64,000 bases of DNA from Phytoactinopolyspora alkaliphila (GCF_010550695.1 NZ_JAAGOB010000004.1:1-64000), one strand, 5' to 3'; shown: positions 45,132 to 54,931, counted from the stretch's first letter. Notes: generated by a model from the sequence alone, not told the origin. Program-made: numbers and translations.

Positions 45132-47711
45132 CTATTCAGCGGCGAGGGCGGCGACCGGCGCGGCCTTGGCCGCACGACGACCGGGTAGCACGCTGGCGAC
45201 CAATCCGGCCAGGACGGCGACGAGCAGGATCACGCCGAGACGCGGCCATGGCACTGTCAGCGTGGTATCCCACACGGTGCCGAGCGTGGTCAGAGTCCCC
45301 AACCAGCCGTAGACCGCACCCAGAGCGATCCCGACGAGCGCGCCCACTCCCGCCACGATCATGCCTTCGATGGCGAGCATGGAACGCAGCTGGCGCCGGG
45401 TGAGGCCGAGGGCTCGCATGGTCGCCGATTCCCGTGTTCGTTCGATGACCGAGAGCGACAGGGTATTGCTGACGCCGATCAGGGCGATGAGCACGGCGAC
45501 CGCGAGAAGCGCAGTGACCACGGCGAGCATCGTGTCGAGCACCCGCGAGATCTCGGAACGTTCGGCGGCTGCGCCCAGGACGGGCACCGCGGTATCCGTC
45601 GAAGCCACCTGGCTGATGGAATTCTGGATCTCCCGGATCACGGTCTCCGGATCCGCGCTCGGGTCCAGCGCCATCCACAGCCGGTTGAGCTCCGCGTCCG
45701 GCGCGAGGCTCATCAGGTCGTCGCCGGTGACGATGACCGCGTACTCGGGGAACCTCGCCACCTGGACGTCAAACTCGGCGGACCGGCCGTTCACGGCGAG
45801 CGTCATGGTGCCTCCGTCCTCCACACCGAGTTCCGAGACCAAGGTCTCCGGCACGACGGCGGTACCGGGAGCCAGTGCCGCAAGCTCCTCTTCGGCTCGG
45901 ACGACGCCGCGCGCGGCGCCTGGATCCACACCGAGAACACTCACGACGAGTCCGGTGGCGTGAGGCGTGGCGACCTCGGCGTGGGCGCCGTGAAGCGGCA
46001 CCGCCGTCGAGATGCCAGCGACCGTGGTTGCGGCGTCCACGACCTGGGGCTGAAGTGGTGTGGGCACTGCCATGCCCGGCTCGGAGACACCGAAGGGCTC
46101 GTCGCCCACGCTCACGTCCACGGCATACCGCTCGTCGAGCTCGTCGTCGAGCGTCGCCTGTGCCGATGCCGCGCCGACGGACATCATGGCGACCAGCGTC
46201 ACACCGATCAGCAGGGCCGCTGCCGTGGACGCCGTGCGACGCGGATGACGCATCGCGTTGACGGCGGCGATCCGCGCCGGCACTCCACCCTGCCGGGCGA
46301 GCACCCGCCCGACCGCGGCGACGACCGGTGGGATGATTACCACCGCTCCGACGATCACTCCGAGGAAGGACACCGCGCCACCGGCCATGCCGACGATCAG
46401 GCCGGCCGAGACGTCGCCGCCGTAGGTGGTGAACACCACGCCCACGGCCAGCAGCGCTCCGCCGGCCAGCAGTAGGCCGGCGGTGACGAGCATGCGCCTG
46501 GCGGATGCCCGAGAACGGCAGGCCGGCGGGACGCTGGGACGCAACGCGGCGAGTGGCGCCACCTGAGTGGCGGCACGCGCAGGGGAGAGCGCCGCGAGGA
46601 TGGTCACGAGGGTCCCGACCACCAGCGGGATGATCGCCGCGAACATCGGCACGGGCACACCCGTGGGCAACCACGTGACGTCGAAGACCCGGCCCAGGAT
46701 GGCCAGTGTCGCTTGTGCCAGCGAGATTCCGGTGGCGATGCCGAGGACGGATGCACCGATACCGAGCGTGGCCGCCTCTGCCAGGACTCCCCGGCGTACC
46801 TGTTTGCGCGTCGCTCCGACGCAACGCAGCAAGGCGAGTTGACGAGTCCGCTGAGCGACCAGCACGGCGAAAGTGTTCGATATGACCATTCCGGCGGCGA
46901 ACATCGCCACCGCACCAAAGCCCATGAGCACTGCGGCGAGGAGATAGGTGTCCGCGGTGAAGTCGGCGGTCACGGCTTCCGCATACTCGTCCGCGGTCCT
47001 GACGACGCTACCGTTCTCCCGCAGCAGCGGCTCCAGGGACCGGCGCAGTTCTCCCGCGGAAGTGCCCGGCTCCGCGACCGCCATCAGCAGGTGATACGTC
47101 GGTTCGGCGTCATCGGGGATGCCTGACCACCGGTTCAGGTCACCCTGCTCGGCGAAGACCCCCGGCAGGTCCGCGTCGAACGCGGCGCCAGGATCGGGGA
47201 AGATGCCGGAGACGGTGACGGTCTCCGTCTGGCGCTCCCACGTGTCGTCCGAGGTCCAGACATCCACCTCGATGTCGAGCGTGGATCCTGCGCGCGCATC
47301 GAGACGCTCGGCGATCGGCTCGGAGATGACGATCTCCCCCGGGCCGTCGGGATACGTGCCGTCGGCAAGCTGCAGGCGGAGCTCGGACGTCTGCGGAGTG
47401 GGCGCCGCCATCTGATAGTCCGACTGCCCGCCGGCGTTGAGGACGACGCTGGCCCGGTATCGTCCGTCGGCGCCCGCCACGCCGGAGGTGGCGCGGACCT
47501 GCTCCAGAACGTCCGGGGTGAGTATGCCCTGGGTGGCGATGACATCCGCGTTCGGATAGGCGGTCAGGATGGCGTTGTACGCCGTGCGCTCGATCAAGCT
47601 GGTGCTCAGCAAGGTGGCCGTCACGAACGCGGTGGCGATCACGATGGCCACGCCCGCGGCGACCAGCCGGCCGACGTTTGCGCGCATCTGGGTCAGGGTG
47701 GCTCGTAGCAT
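45132..47711 (-). CDS. FtsX-type ABC transporter permease (MacB/LolC-like)
   Basis: An 859-aa permease made of two FtsX repeats. Each has an exported loop and a core of four helices, with RQLALLRCVGATRKQVRRGV in the first half and SATMRALGLTRRQLRSMLAI in the second; these are the coupling-helix motifs. An N-terminal helix anchors the first large extracytoplasmic domain. It starts immediately after the ATPase stop with no gap. Such systems act by mechanotransmission or lipoprotein/peptide handling; substrate unknown. Confidence 0.9.
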   Translation of the reverse strand: MLRATLTQMRANVGRLVAAGVAIVIATAFVTATLLSTSLIERTAYNAILTAYPNADVIATQGILTPDVLEQVRATSGVAGADGRYRASVVLNAGGQSDYQMAAPTPQTSELRLQLADGTYPDGPGEIVISEPIAERLDARAGSTLDIEVDVWTSDDTWERQTETVTVSGIFPDPGAAFDADLPGVFAEQGDLNRWSGIPDDAEPTYHLLMAVAEPGTSAGELRRSLEPLLRENGSVVRTADEYAEAVTADFTADTYLLAAVLMGFGAVAMFAAGMVISNTFAVLVAQRTRQLALLRCVGATRKQVRRGVLAEAATLGIGASVLGIATGISLAQATLAILGRVFDVTWLPTGVPVPMFAAIIPLVVGTLVTILAALSPARAATQVAPLAALRPSVPPACRSRASARRMLVTAGLLLAGGALLAVGVVFTTYGGDVSAGLIVGMAGGAVSFLGVIVGAVVIIPPVVAAVGRVLARQGGVPARIAAVNAMRHPRRTASTAAALLIGVTLVAMMSVGAASAQATLDDELDERYAVDVSVGDEPFGVSEPGMAVPTPLQPQVVDAATTVAGISTAVPLHGAHAEVATPHATGLVVSVLGVDPGAARGVVRAEEELAALAPGTAVVPETLVSELGVEDGGTMTLAVNGRSAEFDVQVARFPEYAVIVTGDDLMSLAPDAELNRLWMALDPSADPETVIREIQNSISQVASTDTAVPVLGAAAERSEISRVLDTMLAVVTALLAVAVLIALIGVSNTLSLSVIERTRESATMRALGLTRRQLRSMLAIEGMIVAGVGALVGIALGAVYGWLGTLTTLGTVWDTTLTVPWPRLGVILLVAVLAGLVASVLPGRRAAKAAPVAALAAE

Positions 47712-48500
47712 CTAGAGCTCAGCTCCCCGGAGCCGGTCGAGAGCGGCGACGACGCGTTCGGGCGTCGGCTCGTCGATGTCCCCGGCGAGCCGGCCATCGG
47801 CGAGCATGACCACCCGTTGCGCGTACGACGCGGCTACCGGGTCGTGCGTCACCATCACGATCGTCTGTTCCAGCTCTCGGGCGCCGCGGCGCAGGATGTC
47901 GAGAACCTGGGCGCCGGCACGGGAGTCGAGGTTGCCCGTGGGCTCGTCGGCGAAGACGACGTCCGGCTTGGTGACGAGAGCACGCGCGATCGCGACTCGC
48001 TGCTGCTGGCCGCCGGACATCTCGGCCGGGCGGTGCGCCAGCCGGTCCGCCACGCCGAGGGTCGTGACCAGTTCGTCCAGCCATGCTCGTTCGACCTTGC
48101 GGCCGGCGAGGTCCATCGGCAGTTCGATGTTCTGCTGGGCGGTCAACGCGGGCAGAAGATTGAAGGACTGGAAGACGAAGCCGACGCGATCCCGGCGCAG
48201 GAGGGTGAGCTCGTGGTCGCTGAGGCCGGTCAGCTCAGTGGTGCCGAGCCAGACCCGTCCGGCCGTGATCGTGTCCAGCCCGGCCAGGCAATGCATGAGC
48301 GTGGACTTCCCGGAACCCGACGGACCCATGATGGCGCTGAACTTCCCCGCTTCGAACGCGATGTCGACCTCATCGAGCGCCCGGACCGCGGTGTCACCGG
48401 CGCCGTAGACCTTGGTGAGTCCAGCCGCTGTGATGGCGTGTTGGCGGCTGCCGGTCCCCGGCTCACCGGCCGCCTGGTCCGGCGTCGCTGATATGAACAT
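47712..48500 (-). CDS. ABC transporter ATP-binding protein (LolD/MacB-like)
   Basis: A 262-aa ATPase partner of the FtsX-type permease. Walker A is GPSGSGKST, the Q-loop FVFQSFNLLPALT is the hallmark of the LolD/MacB branch, the signature is MSGGQQQRVAIARAL, Walker B is VVFADEPTGNLD and the H-loop is VMVTHDP. AGGAGGC precedes the ATG. It is divergent from the vanY-like gene, with an inverted repeat between them. Confidence 0.93.
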   Translation of the reverse strand: MFISATPDQAAGEPGTGSRQHAITAAGLTKVYGAGDTAVRALDEVDIAFEAGKFSAIMGPSGSGKSTLMHCLAGLDTITAGRVWLGTTELTGLSDHELTLLRRDRVGFVFQSFNLLPALTAQQNIELPMDLAGRKVERAWLDELVTTLGVADRLAHRPAEMSGGQQQRVAIARALVTKPDVVFADEPTGNLDSRAGAQVLDILRRGARELEQTIVMVTHDPVAASYAQRVVMLADGRLAGDIDEPTPERVVAALDRLRGAEL

Positions 48501-48563
48501 GAATGCCTCCTGTTGTCATGTGCAAAGACGACGGTAGGCGGGTGCGGCCCGCCGCTCGTCAGT

Positions 48564-48587
48564 GCTGAGGCTGGTCTTCGCCTCAGC
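48564..48587. promoter_or_regulatory. Perfect inverted repeat in the divergent ABC/vanY promoter region
   Basis: GCTGAGGC (48564-48571) and GCCTCAGC (48580-48587) flank 8 bases, 64 bp upstream of the ATPase start. It may be a regulator binding site for one or both divergent genes; no response regulator is encoded immediately beside it. Confidence 0.4.
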
Positions 48588-48666
48588 CTGCGGCCGTATG
48601 CCGGGACGAGTGGATCACCCTGCGGGCTGACGCCGACGACCACGCTCAGCACCGAGGCTGTACCGC

Positions 48667-49272
48667 ATGTCTACAACCCCGCATGTCACTACTCGGCGCG
48701 GCCTGCTCGGACTCCTCGGAGCCGCCTTGCTCGGCGGTACCGGGGCCGCGGTCCTGGCCGGAAACCGTGGAGACCCCCTGGGTTTGCCGGAGTTCAGCCG
48801 AGACCCGGCCGGCGGGCCCGAGCCCCACGGTGACGAGCCCAGCGCCGGACGGCCCGGCGATCCGCACGTCATCGACCCCTCGCTGGATGAGGGTCCCGAG
48901 CCGGGCGATCTCACCACCGAGATGGCGGAGCGAGTCGACCAGGCAATCCGCGCGGCAGCGGAGGCAGGGCTGAGCCTGACCGTCACGTCGGGCTGGCGCA
49001 GCCACGACTACCAGCAAGGACTCTTCGACGAGGCCGTGCATCGGCACGGTTCGGCGGAGGTCGCCCGGCAATGGGTGCTACCGCCCGACGAGTCCATGCA
49101 CGTTCGAGGGCTCGCCGTCGACGTCGGCCCCGAGGACGCGGCGGCATGGCTCGCCGAGCACGGCTGGCGGTTCGGGTTATGCCAGCGCTACGCCAACGAG
49201 CCGTGGCATTTCGAGCCCACCACCGCGCCCGGGGGCGCCTGCCCGGATCTCGAGGCCGACGCCGGCGGCTAG
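48667..49272 (+). CDS. Exported D-alanyl-D-alanine carboxypeptidase, VanY/M15B family
   Basis: A 201-aa zinc peptidase that would trim peptidoglycan stem peptides. The start TTRRGLLGLLGAALLG is a twin-arginine-like signal, followed by a Pro/Gly/Asp-rich linker and the M15 domain: VTSGWRSHDYQQGLF, SMHVRGLAVDV (zinc His and Asp) and PWHFE (catalytic Glu and last zinc His). All catalytic residues are present. The nearby ABC system may respond to the same wall stress, but that is inference. Confidence 0.88.
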   Translation: MSTTPHVTTRRGLLGLLGAALLGGTGAAVLAGNRGDPLGLPEFSRDPAGGPEPHGDEPSAGRPGDPHVIDPSLDEGPEPGDLTTEMAERVDQAIRAAAEAGLSLTVTSGWRSHDYQQGLFDEAVHRHGSAEVARQWVLPPDESMHVRGLAVDVGPEDAAAWLAEHGWRFGLCQRYANEPWHFEPTTAPGGACPDLEADAGG

Positions 49273-49367
49273 CACACGTGATCCTGGCCAGCCAGTGGCG
49301 CGCCGGGCGCGGACCACCTCGTAGTAAATGCCTTGCGGCCGTGGGACGGCACTGTTAAGCACGTACC

Positions 49368-49931
49368 GTGATCAACGCCGAGGCCATCGCGAACAAACCC
49401 ACTCTGACCGGCGAGCGGATCAGACTCGTCCCGCTAGGACCCCGGCACGTCGACGCGACGTTCGAGGCGCTCCAGGACCCGGAGGGCCTGCGGCTGACCG
49501 GGACCCATCAGACCTTTACCTACGAACAGATCGAGCGCTGGTGCGCCAGCCGGGAGGAGCAGCCGGATCGGCTGGACATGGTGATCGAGCTCAACGACAC
49601 CGGCGCGTACGCGGGCGAGCTCAGCGTGAACGAGTTCGACCTGGACAACGAGTCCGCAGGGTTCCGCATCGCCCTCGTCAGCGGCTTCCAGGGGCAAGGT
49701 ATCGGACCCGAGGCGACCCGGCTGATCCTCGGCTACGTCTTCGACGTGGTGGGCCTGCATCGCGTGCAACTGGAGGTGTTCTCCTTCAACGAGCGAGCCC
49801 GGCGTTCCTACGAGAAGTGCGGCTTCGTCGTGGAGGGACGCCTTCGGGATGCGCTGTTCTGGCACGGCGAGCGACACGACACCATCGTCATGGGCATACT
49901 GCGCTCCGAGTTCAGCAGCCTTCACGGGTGA
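49368..49931 (+). CDS. GNAT family N-acetyltransferase (RimJ/RimL-like)
   Basis: A 187-aa acetyltransferase. LTGERIRLVPLGPRHVDATF begins the fold and GFQGQGIGPEATRLIL is the acetyl-CoA pyrophosphate loop. Closing motifs are FNERARRSYEKCGFVVEGRLR, typical of the RimJ/RimL group that modifies protein N-termini or small molecules such as antibiotics. GTG start. The acceptor is unknown. Confidence 0.88.
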   Translation: MINAEAIANKPTLTGERIRLVPLGPRHVDATFEALQDPEGLRLTGTHQTFTYEQIERWCASREEQPDRLDMVIELNDTGAYAGELSVNEFDLDNESAGFRIALVSGFQGQGIGPEATRLILGYVFDVVGLHRVQLEVFSFNERARRSYEKCGFVVEGRLRDALFWHGERHDTIVMGILRSEFSSLHG

Positions 49932-49943
49932 GCCAATCGCAAA

Positions 49944-50306
49944 TCACGCCTCGTCCAGCCGGGCGATCAGTGTCTTCGGGGCGACGGCGCGGTACGCGTC
50001 GGTGACCAGTTCGGAGACCTCCTCCCAATCGACCGGCACATCGAGCCACACACCGAGCCAGCCGCGATGCCCGACGTACGGCGGCCTGAAGTAGCGCGAC
50101 GGCTCCGCGGCGACGAGCGATTCCTGCACGCCGGGCTCGGCCGCGCACCAGAAGCCCAGCCGATCATCGTGATGGTGGTCGGCGTACATGACGAACGTCT
50201 TCTTCCCGCGGATGAACCAGGTCGGTTCACCGTGACTCAGGCGCTCGGTGGTCTCCGGCAGCGCCAGGCACAGGCGCCGCAGTCGTTCCAGCGGATCGGC
50301 TGTCAT
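49944..50306 (-). CDS. MmcQ/YjbR family protein
   Basis: A 120-aa CyaY-like double-wing protein. LALPETTERLSHGEPTWFI, KTFVMYADHHHDDRLGFWC, YFRPPYVGHRGWLGVWLD and LVTDAYRAVAPK are the usual family blocks. Members may bind DNA, but no function is proven. It ends 12 bp from the convergent GNAT stop. A second, more distant member is encoded at 62872. Confidence 0.88.
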   Translation of the reverse strand: MTADPLERLRRLCLALPETTERLSHGEPTWFIRGKKTFVMYADHHHDDRLGFWCAAEPGVQESLVAAEPSRYFRPPYVGHRGWLGVWLDVPVDWEEVSELVTDAYRAVAPKTLIARLDEA

Positions 50307-50376
50307 TCACAGCATTCTGCCAAGGCATCCGTTCCGGCCCAATCCTTTCGCTGGCCGGCCCCGCCACGCGTGCGGC

Positions 50377-51120
50377 TCAATGGTTGTCGTTGGGCTTCAC
50401 CAAGCCGGTCTGATAGGCCACGACGACGGCCTGGACCCGGTCACGGGAGTTGAGCTTGGCCAGGATGCGGCCCACATGCGTCTTCACGGTGGCCTCGGAG
50501 ACGACGAACCGGGCGGCGATCTCACTGTTGGACAGCCCGTACGCCATCTGCACCAGGACCTCGCGCTCGCGGTCGGTCAGCGCGTCGAGCGCGTCCGCGC
50601 CGGCGTCGGGTTCTTCCTCGCGCAGCAACGGTGCCACGTGGTCGAGCAACCGCCGAGTGGTGCTGGGGGCGATCACCGCGTCACCCCTGAAGATGGTCCG
50701 GACAGCGGCGAGGAGCTCTTCCGGTGGAGCGTCCTTGAGCAAGAATCCGCTGGCTCCGGCCTTGATCGCGGCCAGCGCGTACTCGTCCAGGTCGAATGTC
50801 GTCAGCACGATCACCTTGGGTGCGGGCGCGTAGCGCGGATCGCCGAGCAGGCGGCGGGTCGTCTCGATCCCGTCGAGCCGCGGCATCCGCACATCCATGA
50901 GCACCACGTCGCACCGGGTCACGCTCAGCTTCTCCAGTGCCTCCGCGCCGTTGTCCGCCTCCGCGGCGAGCTCGAGATCAGGCTGCGAGTTGATCACCAT
51001 GCCGAGTCCGGCACGTACCAGCCGCTGATCGTCGACGAGGACGACTCGGATCGGATGCTGGGCGTCTGGTATGCGGCTCGACTCGGCGTCCGGCGAGTCG
51101 GCTGTCCATGGTCCGGTCAC
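50377..51120 (-). CDS. NarL/LuxR-type response regulator
   Basis: A 247-aa regulator. The receiver domain has the acidic pair in VVLVDDQRLV, phospho-acceptor Asp in VVLMDVRMPRLDG, and Lys in GFLLKDAPPEELL. The LuxR HTH is LTDREREVLVQMAYGLSNSE through EATVKTHVGRIL. It overlaps the kinase stop by 4 bp (GTGA) and is the last gene of a five-gene operon, so it probably regulates the ABC exporter genes upstream in the same transcript. Confidence 0.93.
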   Translation of the reverse strand: MTGPWTADSPDAESSRIPDAQHPIRVVLVDDQRLVRAGLGMVINSQPDLELAAEADNGAEALEKLSVTRCDVVLMDVRMPRLDGIETTRRLLGDPRYAPAPKVIVLTTFDLDEYALAAIKAGASGFLLKDAPPEELLAAVRTIFRGDAVIAPSTTRRLLDHVAPLLREEEPDAGADALDALTDREREVLVQMAYGLSNSEIAARFVVSEATVKTHVGRILAKLNSRDRVQAVVVAYQTGLVKPNDNH

Positions 51121-52418
51121 CGCTGCATTGTCTCCCGGGCGACGTACGGAAGGTGTGCCCGCACCGCGAAACCCCCACCCGGAACCGGCCCCGCGCTGAG
51201 CCTGCCACCGTAGAGCGTGGCCCGTTCGGTCATGCCGGGGATGCCGTGCCCGGTCGTGCCAGGTTCCGGGCGCAACGCGCTGTCGGCAGCGGCACCTCGG
51301 CCGTCGTCGGTGACGGCGATCATCAGGCCGGCTGGAGTCCAGTCCATTCGGACGTCGGCTGATACATCCGGGCCAGCGTGCTTGAGCACGTTGGTCAGCG
51401 CCTCCTGGACGATGCGGAACGCGGCCAGTTCCACCCCCGAGGGAACGGGCCGTGGGACGCCCGTGGTGGTGAAGCGCACGTTCAGCCCACTCTCGCGTAC
51501 CCCGTGGATGAGATCGTCCAGATCCGCGAGGCTCGGCGTAGGTGATCGGGTACCGGCGTCGTCGGTGCGCAAGACGCCCAGCAGGCGCCGCATGTCGGTC
51601 AAGGCGGCACGCCCGGTCTGCGAAATGGTCTCACAAGCGCGGACGGCGGCGTTCGGGTCGTCCGCGGCGGCGTACCTGCCTCCGTCGGCCTGAGCGATCA
51701 CGATCGACAAAGAATGCGCCACCACGTCGTGCATTTCCCGGGCGATCCGCGCTCGCTCGTCCGCCGCTGCCAATCGAGCCTCCTGTTCACGCTCCGCTTC
51801 CAGCCTGCGCGCGCGTTCCCGCAAGCCTTCCAGCTGCTGACGCCTGACCCGCTGAAGATCTCCCAGGGCCCACGCCGCCAGAACGAGGGCGACGATGCCG
51901 ACGGTCACGAGCCCAGCCGAGAAAAGGTCGATGTAGACGTAACGGGCCGCCGCCATCGGAGCGCCCAGCAGCCCGAGTGCCAGGCCACCGCGGCTGGCCC
52001 ATCGCGGCCCGTAGGCGGCGAGGGCGTGCAGGGCGATGAGCACGCCGACCTGCGCGGCCTGAATCGGGAGCGCGAGGAACCACTGCATCAGCGCGGTGGC
52101 AGCGACGATACCGCCGCTCCACACCGGGCGCACCCGGCGCAACGCCAGGGGTAGCGTCAGCCCGGCCGAGATCAGCGGCAGTCCCACGGAATCGAGGACC
52201 TGGTTGACCCCCATCCCGATCTGCCAGAGCCCGTTGTAGCCGGAGTAGGTCCAACCGAGCGGATCGAAGAACACCGGCCACCCGAAGAGGCCGAAGACCA
52301 GGAACAGCGCGACGGCGAACACGGAGTCCACCAGCAGCGGGTTCTCCCGCAGCCAGAGGTAGAACCGATCTCGGCGTCGCACAGCCAACGACCCTACGCT
52401 CTGGACATGCGGGCTCAC
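51117..52418 (-). CDS. Sensor histidine kinase, HisKA_3 type
   Basis: A 433-aa kinase with about five N-terminal membrane helices (residues 25-185) and short loops, so it senses signals at or inside the membrane. The phospho-accepting His lies in RIAREMHDVVAHSLSIVI, and the ATPase domain shows TDDGRGAA and GHGIPGMTERATLYGG. AGGA precedes the GTG start. It is paired with the response regulator whose start overlaps its stop. Confidence 0.92.
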   Translation of the reverse strand: MSPHVQSVGSLAVRRRDRFYLWLRENPLLVDSVFAVALFLVFGLFGWPVFFDPLGWTYSGYNGLWQIGMGVNQVLDSVGLPLISAGLTLPLALRRVRPVWSGGIVAATALMQWFLALPIQAAQVGVLIALHALAAYGPRWASRGGLALGLLGAPMAAARYVYIDLFSAGLVTVGIVALVLAAWALGDLQRVRRQQLEGLRERARRLEAEREQEARLAAADERARIAREMHDVVAHSLSIVIAQADGGRYAAADDPNAAVRACETISQTGRAALTDMRRLLGVLRTDDAGTRSPTPSLADLDDLIHGVRESGLNVRFTTTGVPRPVPSGVELAAFRIVQEALTNVLKHAGPDVSADVRMDWTPAGLMIAVTDDGRGAAADSALRPEPGTTGHGIPGMTERATLYGGRLSAGPVPGGGFAVRAHLPYVARETMQR

Positions 52419-52480
52419 GTCATCCTGCGGACTGACTCACGCGTCCGCCGTCCACTCACGGGCGGACCGCGAGGCGCCTC

Positions 52481-53242
52481 CTAGAGACTCAGCCGCCTCA
52501 TCGCACGGGTGCCGACGACGGCTCCGACGGCGGCGACGACGCCCGCCACGAGGAAACCGAGGATGATCGAGGAATGACCGAACTCGCCGGCGAACAGCGT
52601 CCGCTGCGCCTCGACCACGTGCGCCAGGGGATTGACCCGGGAGATCGCGTGCAGCCATCCAGGCGCCAGATCCATGGGTAGCAGCGCTCCGGACGTGACG
52701 ATGATCGGTGTGTAGAAGATGGCGATGACGCCCCAGAACGCGTACGCGTTCTTGAGCACCAGGCCCACGGCGAGCGACGCGATGCCCAGCGCGGCCGCCA
52801 GCACGGCAAGCTGCACGACCGCGACGAGCATGCCGTCCAGGTGCACCTGCAACCCGAACGGAACCGTCACGGCCACCACGACGACGCTCTGCACGACGAC
52901 GATCGCCATCACCCTGAGTACCCGCCCCATGAGCAAGGCAAAGCGGCTGACCGGCGTCACAAGCATGCGCTCCATCGAACCCGCCTGCCGCTCCTCCTGG
53001 AGGCCTGATCCGATGAAGGCGGCCGTGGTGAAAACCATCAGCACGAGCATGCCGGGCACGAACCATTGGATCGTGTCGGTGTCCGGCAGGCCGGGAACAT
53101 CACCGAGTCCGGCTACCAGCGGCGCGAAGAGCACCAGCAGGAGCAACGGGTCGGCCAGCGCCTCGATGTAGGGCCACGGCGTCCGTACCTTGGATCGAAG
53201 CTCGCGCTCGAAGACCGGTGCAATGGATGTGAGCAAAGCCAT
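52481..53242 (-). CDS. ABC-2 type transporter permease (DrrB-like)
   Basis: A 253-aa membrane protein with six helices. RTPWPYIEALADPLLLLVLF, EERQAGSMERMLVTPVSR and YTPIIVTSGALLPMDLAPGW are typical ABC-2 blocks. GAGGAAC precedes the ATG. It lies 41 bp after the ATPase and 62 bp before the histidine kinase gene, giving a transporter plus two-component operon. Confidence 0.9.
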   Translation of the reverse strand: MALLTSIAPVFERELRSKVRTPWPYIEALADPLLLLVLFAPLVAGLGDVPGLPDTDTIQWFVPGMLVLMVFTTAAFIGSGLQEERQAGSMERMLVTPVSRFALLMGRVLRVMAIVVVQSVVVVAVTVPFGLQVHLDGMLVAVVQLAVLAAALGIASLAVGLVLKNAYAFWGVIAIFYTPIIVTSGALLPMDLAPGWLHAISRVNPLAHVVEAQRTLFAGEFGHSSIILGFLVAGVVAAVGAVVGTRAMRRLSL

Positions 53243-53283
53243 GTTCGTTCCTCTCGCTACGTTCGTTCGTCTCCGCCTGGCGA

Positions 53284-54237
53284 TCAGTCGTCGTCGCGCA
53301 GGCTGCGGCCGGTCAGAGTGAGAAAGACATCGTCGAGGGTGGGCCGTTTCACCTGCGCGCTGCGCAATGTGATCCCGGCTGAATCCAGTGCCCGCACGAC
53401 GTCGGGCAGCACGGCGTCACCGTTCTCGACCCGGAAGCTCAAGCGGCTGTCGCCCGCTTCCACATCGTGGGCAGTGGGGACGCGGCTCGCCACGTCCCTG
53501 GCGGCACCGCTGTCGTCGTTCTCGGCCAGTGCCACCGTGACGAGGTCACCCGACACCTTCGACTTGAGTTGGTCCGGCGTTCCGTCGGCGATGATCCGGC
53601 CGTTGTCGATGACGACCACCCGTTCGGCCACCGCGTCCGCTTCGTCCAGGTAATGCGTGGTGAGAACGATCGTCACCTCGTCGTCCCGGTGCAGCCGCCG
53701 GATGTGCTCGAGGAGGTTGGCGCGGCTGTGCGGATCGAGTCCCGCGGACGGCTCGTCCAAGAAGACGAGGCGGGGACGGTGGATGAGCCCCATCGCGACG
53801 TCGAGCCTGCGGCGCTGGCCACCGGAGAGCCGAGCGACGTCCCTGTCTGCCTGCTCGGAAAGGTCGAGCCGATCGAGCAGCTCTGCCGCCCGCGCGCGGG
53901 CCGTCGTCCGGTCCAATCCATGGAACCTGCCCTGGATGGTCAGCTCCTCGTTCATCCGCAGACCGTCGAGGGAGCCGTTACCCTGCCCGATGTGGCCGAT
54001 CCGGCGCCTTACCTCTACCGGATCACGGACGACGTCGAAGCCCGCCACCTCGGCCGTCCCGGCGCTGGGCGGCAGTAGCGTCGTCAGCATCCTCAGCGTC
54101 GTGCTCTTGCCGGCCCCGTTGGGGCCGAGGAAGGCGACCAGCTCTCCCGGCTGCACGTCGACGTCGATGCCACGCACGGCTTCGACGGTTTCTTTCTTCA
54201 AGGTGAAGCGGCGAGTCAGATTCTGGGTGCGGATCAT
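53284..54237 (-). CDS. DrrA-type ABC transporter ATP-binding protein
   Basis: A 317-aa ATPase. Walker A is GPNGAGKST, the signature is LSGGQRRRLDVAMGL, Walker B is LVFLDEPSAGLD and the H-loop region is LTTHYLDEADAVAER; the C-terminal block KRPTLDDVFLTLTG marks the DrrA group. The reading begins MIMIRTQ; AGGAG sits directly against the first ATG (54243), so the second ATG at 54237, six bases from AGGAG, is preferred. It powers the ABC-2 permease encoded next. Confidence 0.93.
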   Translation of the reverse strand: MIRTQNLTRRFTLKKETVEAVRGIDVDVQPGELVAFLGPNGAGKSTTLRMLTTLLPPSAGTAEVAGFDVVRDPVEVRRRIGHIGQGNGSLDGLRMNEELTIQGRFHGLDRTTARARAAELLDRLDLSEQADRDVARLSGGQRRRLDVAMGLIHRPRLVFLDEPSAGLDPHSRANLLEHIRRLHRDDEVTIVLTTHYLDEADAVAERVVVIDNGRIIADGTPDQLKSKVSGDLVTVALAENDDSGAARDVASRVPTAHDVEAGDSRLSFRVENGDAVLPDVVRALDSAGITLRSAQVKRPTLDDVFLTLTGRSLRDDD

Positions 54238-54284
54238 GATCATCTCCTGGGTGTGTGCTGGACTGTCGGTGTCGATTCACGAGG

Positions 54285-54905
54285 TCAAGCGACGTACGGC
54301 CGCGCGGCGTGTGCTTCGCGGAGCGCTTCGGCCCACCAGGTGAGCTGGCGAAGCATCCGCCGTACCGCCACATCGGTACGCTCGCCGTCCCGCGGGCGGC
54401 CGTCGTGGAGGGTGCCGTCTGCCAGGTCGAAACTGACCACGTCGGGGACAGTGACCACGTGGAGTGCCGCGAACACCAGCCGGAGCTGTTCGACGGCGCG
54501 CGTGCCGTGCCCGCCGGTTCCGTAGGCAACGAAGCCCACGGGTTTGGCGAACCATTCGTCACAGCCCACGTCGATGGCCTGCTTGAGCGACGCCGGGTAG
54601 CCGTGGTTGTACTCCGGGGTCACCAGCACGAACGCCTCAGCGCGGTCGATCGTGGCGGTGAGCTCCCGCATGGGTAGTGTCGGACGCCGCGGAAGTCGTC
54701 GTGGAAGGTCGTACCGGGCCAGGTCGACGAGGTCGACGGTGAGCCGCTCATCCTGGGCGGCGCGCCCAGCAAACCACCGGGCGATCGACTCACCGGTTCT
54801 GCCCTCCCGGGTGCTACCCACGATGACTGCAGTGCGCAGCGGAATCCGTGCGGTCGGTGACGATGTTGTACCGGTCATAGTCCGGTTGCGTGTGTTCGCG
54901 GCCAT
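54285..54905 (-). CDS. NADPH-dependent FMN reductase family protein
   Basis: A 206-aa flavodoxin-fold oxidoreductase. AVIVGSTREGRTGESIARWF binds the FMN phosphate and VTPEYNHGYPASLKQAIDV is the signature. It would reduce FMN or quinones with NAD(P)H. GGAGGT precedes ATG 54905. It is the first gene of the operon that continues with the ABC exporter and two-component genes; redox handling of the exported compound is a guess. A 22-bp perfect palindrome lies upstream. Confidence 0.88.
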   Translation of the reverse strand: MAANTRNRTMTGTTSSPTARIPLRTAVIVGSTREGRTGESIARWFAGRAAQDERLTVDLVDLARYDLPRRLPRRPTLPMRELTATIDRAEAFVLVTPEYNHGYPASLKQAIDVGCDEWFAKPVGFVAYGTGGHGTRAVEQLRLVFAALHVVTVPDVVSFDLADGTLHDGRPRDGERTDVAVRRMLRQLTWWAEALREAHAARPYVA

Positions 54906-54931
54906 GGTGACCTCCGGTAACGTGTGCTCTC

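Noticed and set aside
44522-45175. Minus-strand protein-coding frame across the repeats
   Set aside because: It would be built largely of the 46-bp repeats and hairpins, with no recognisable fold and biased composition.
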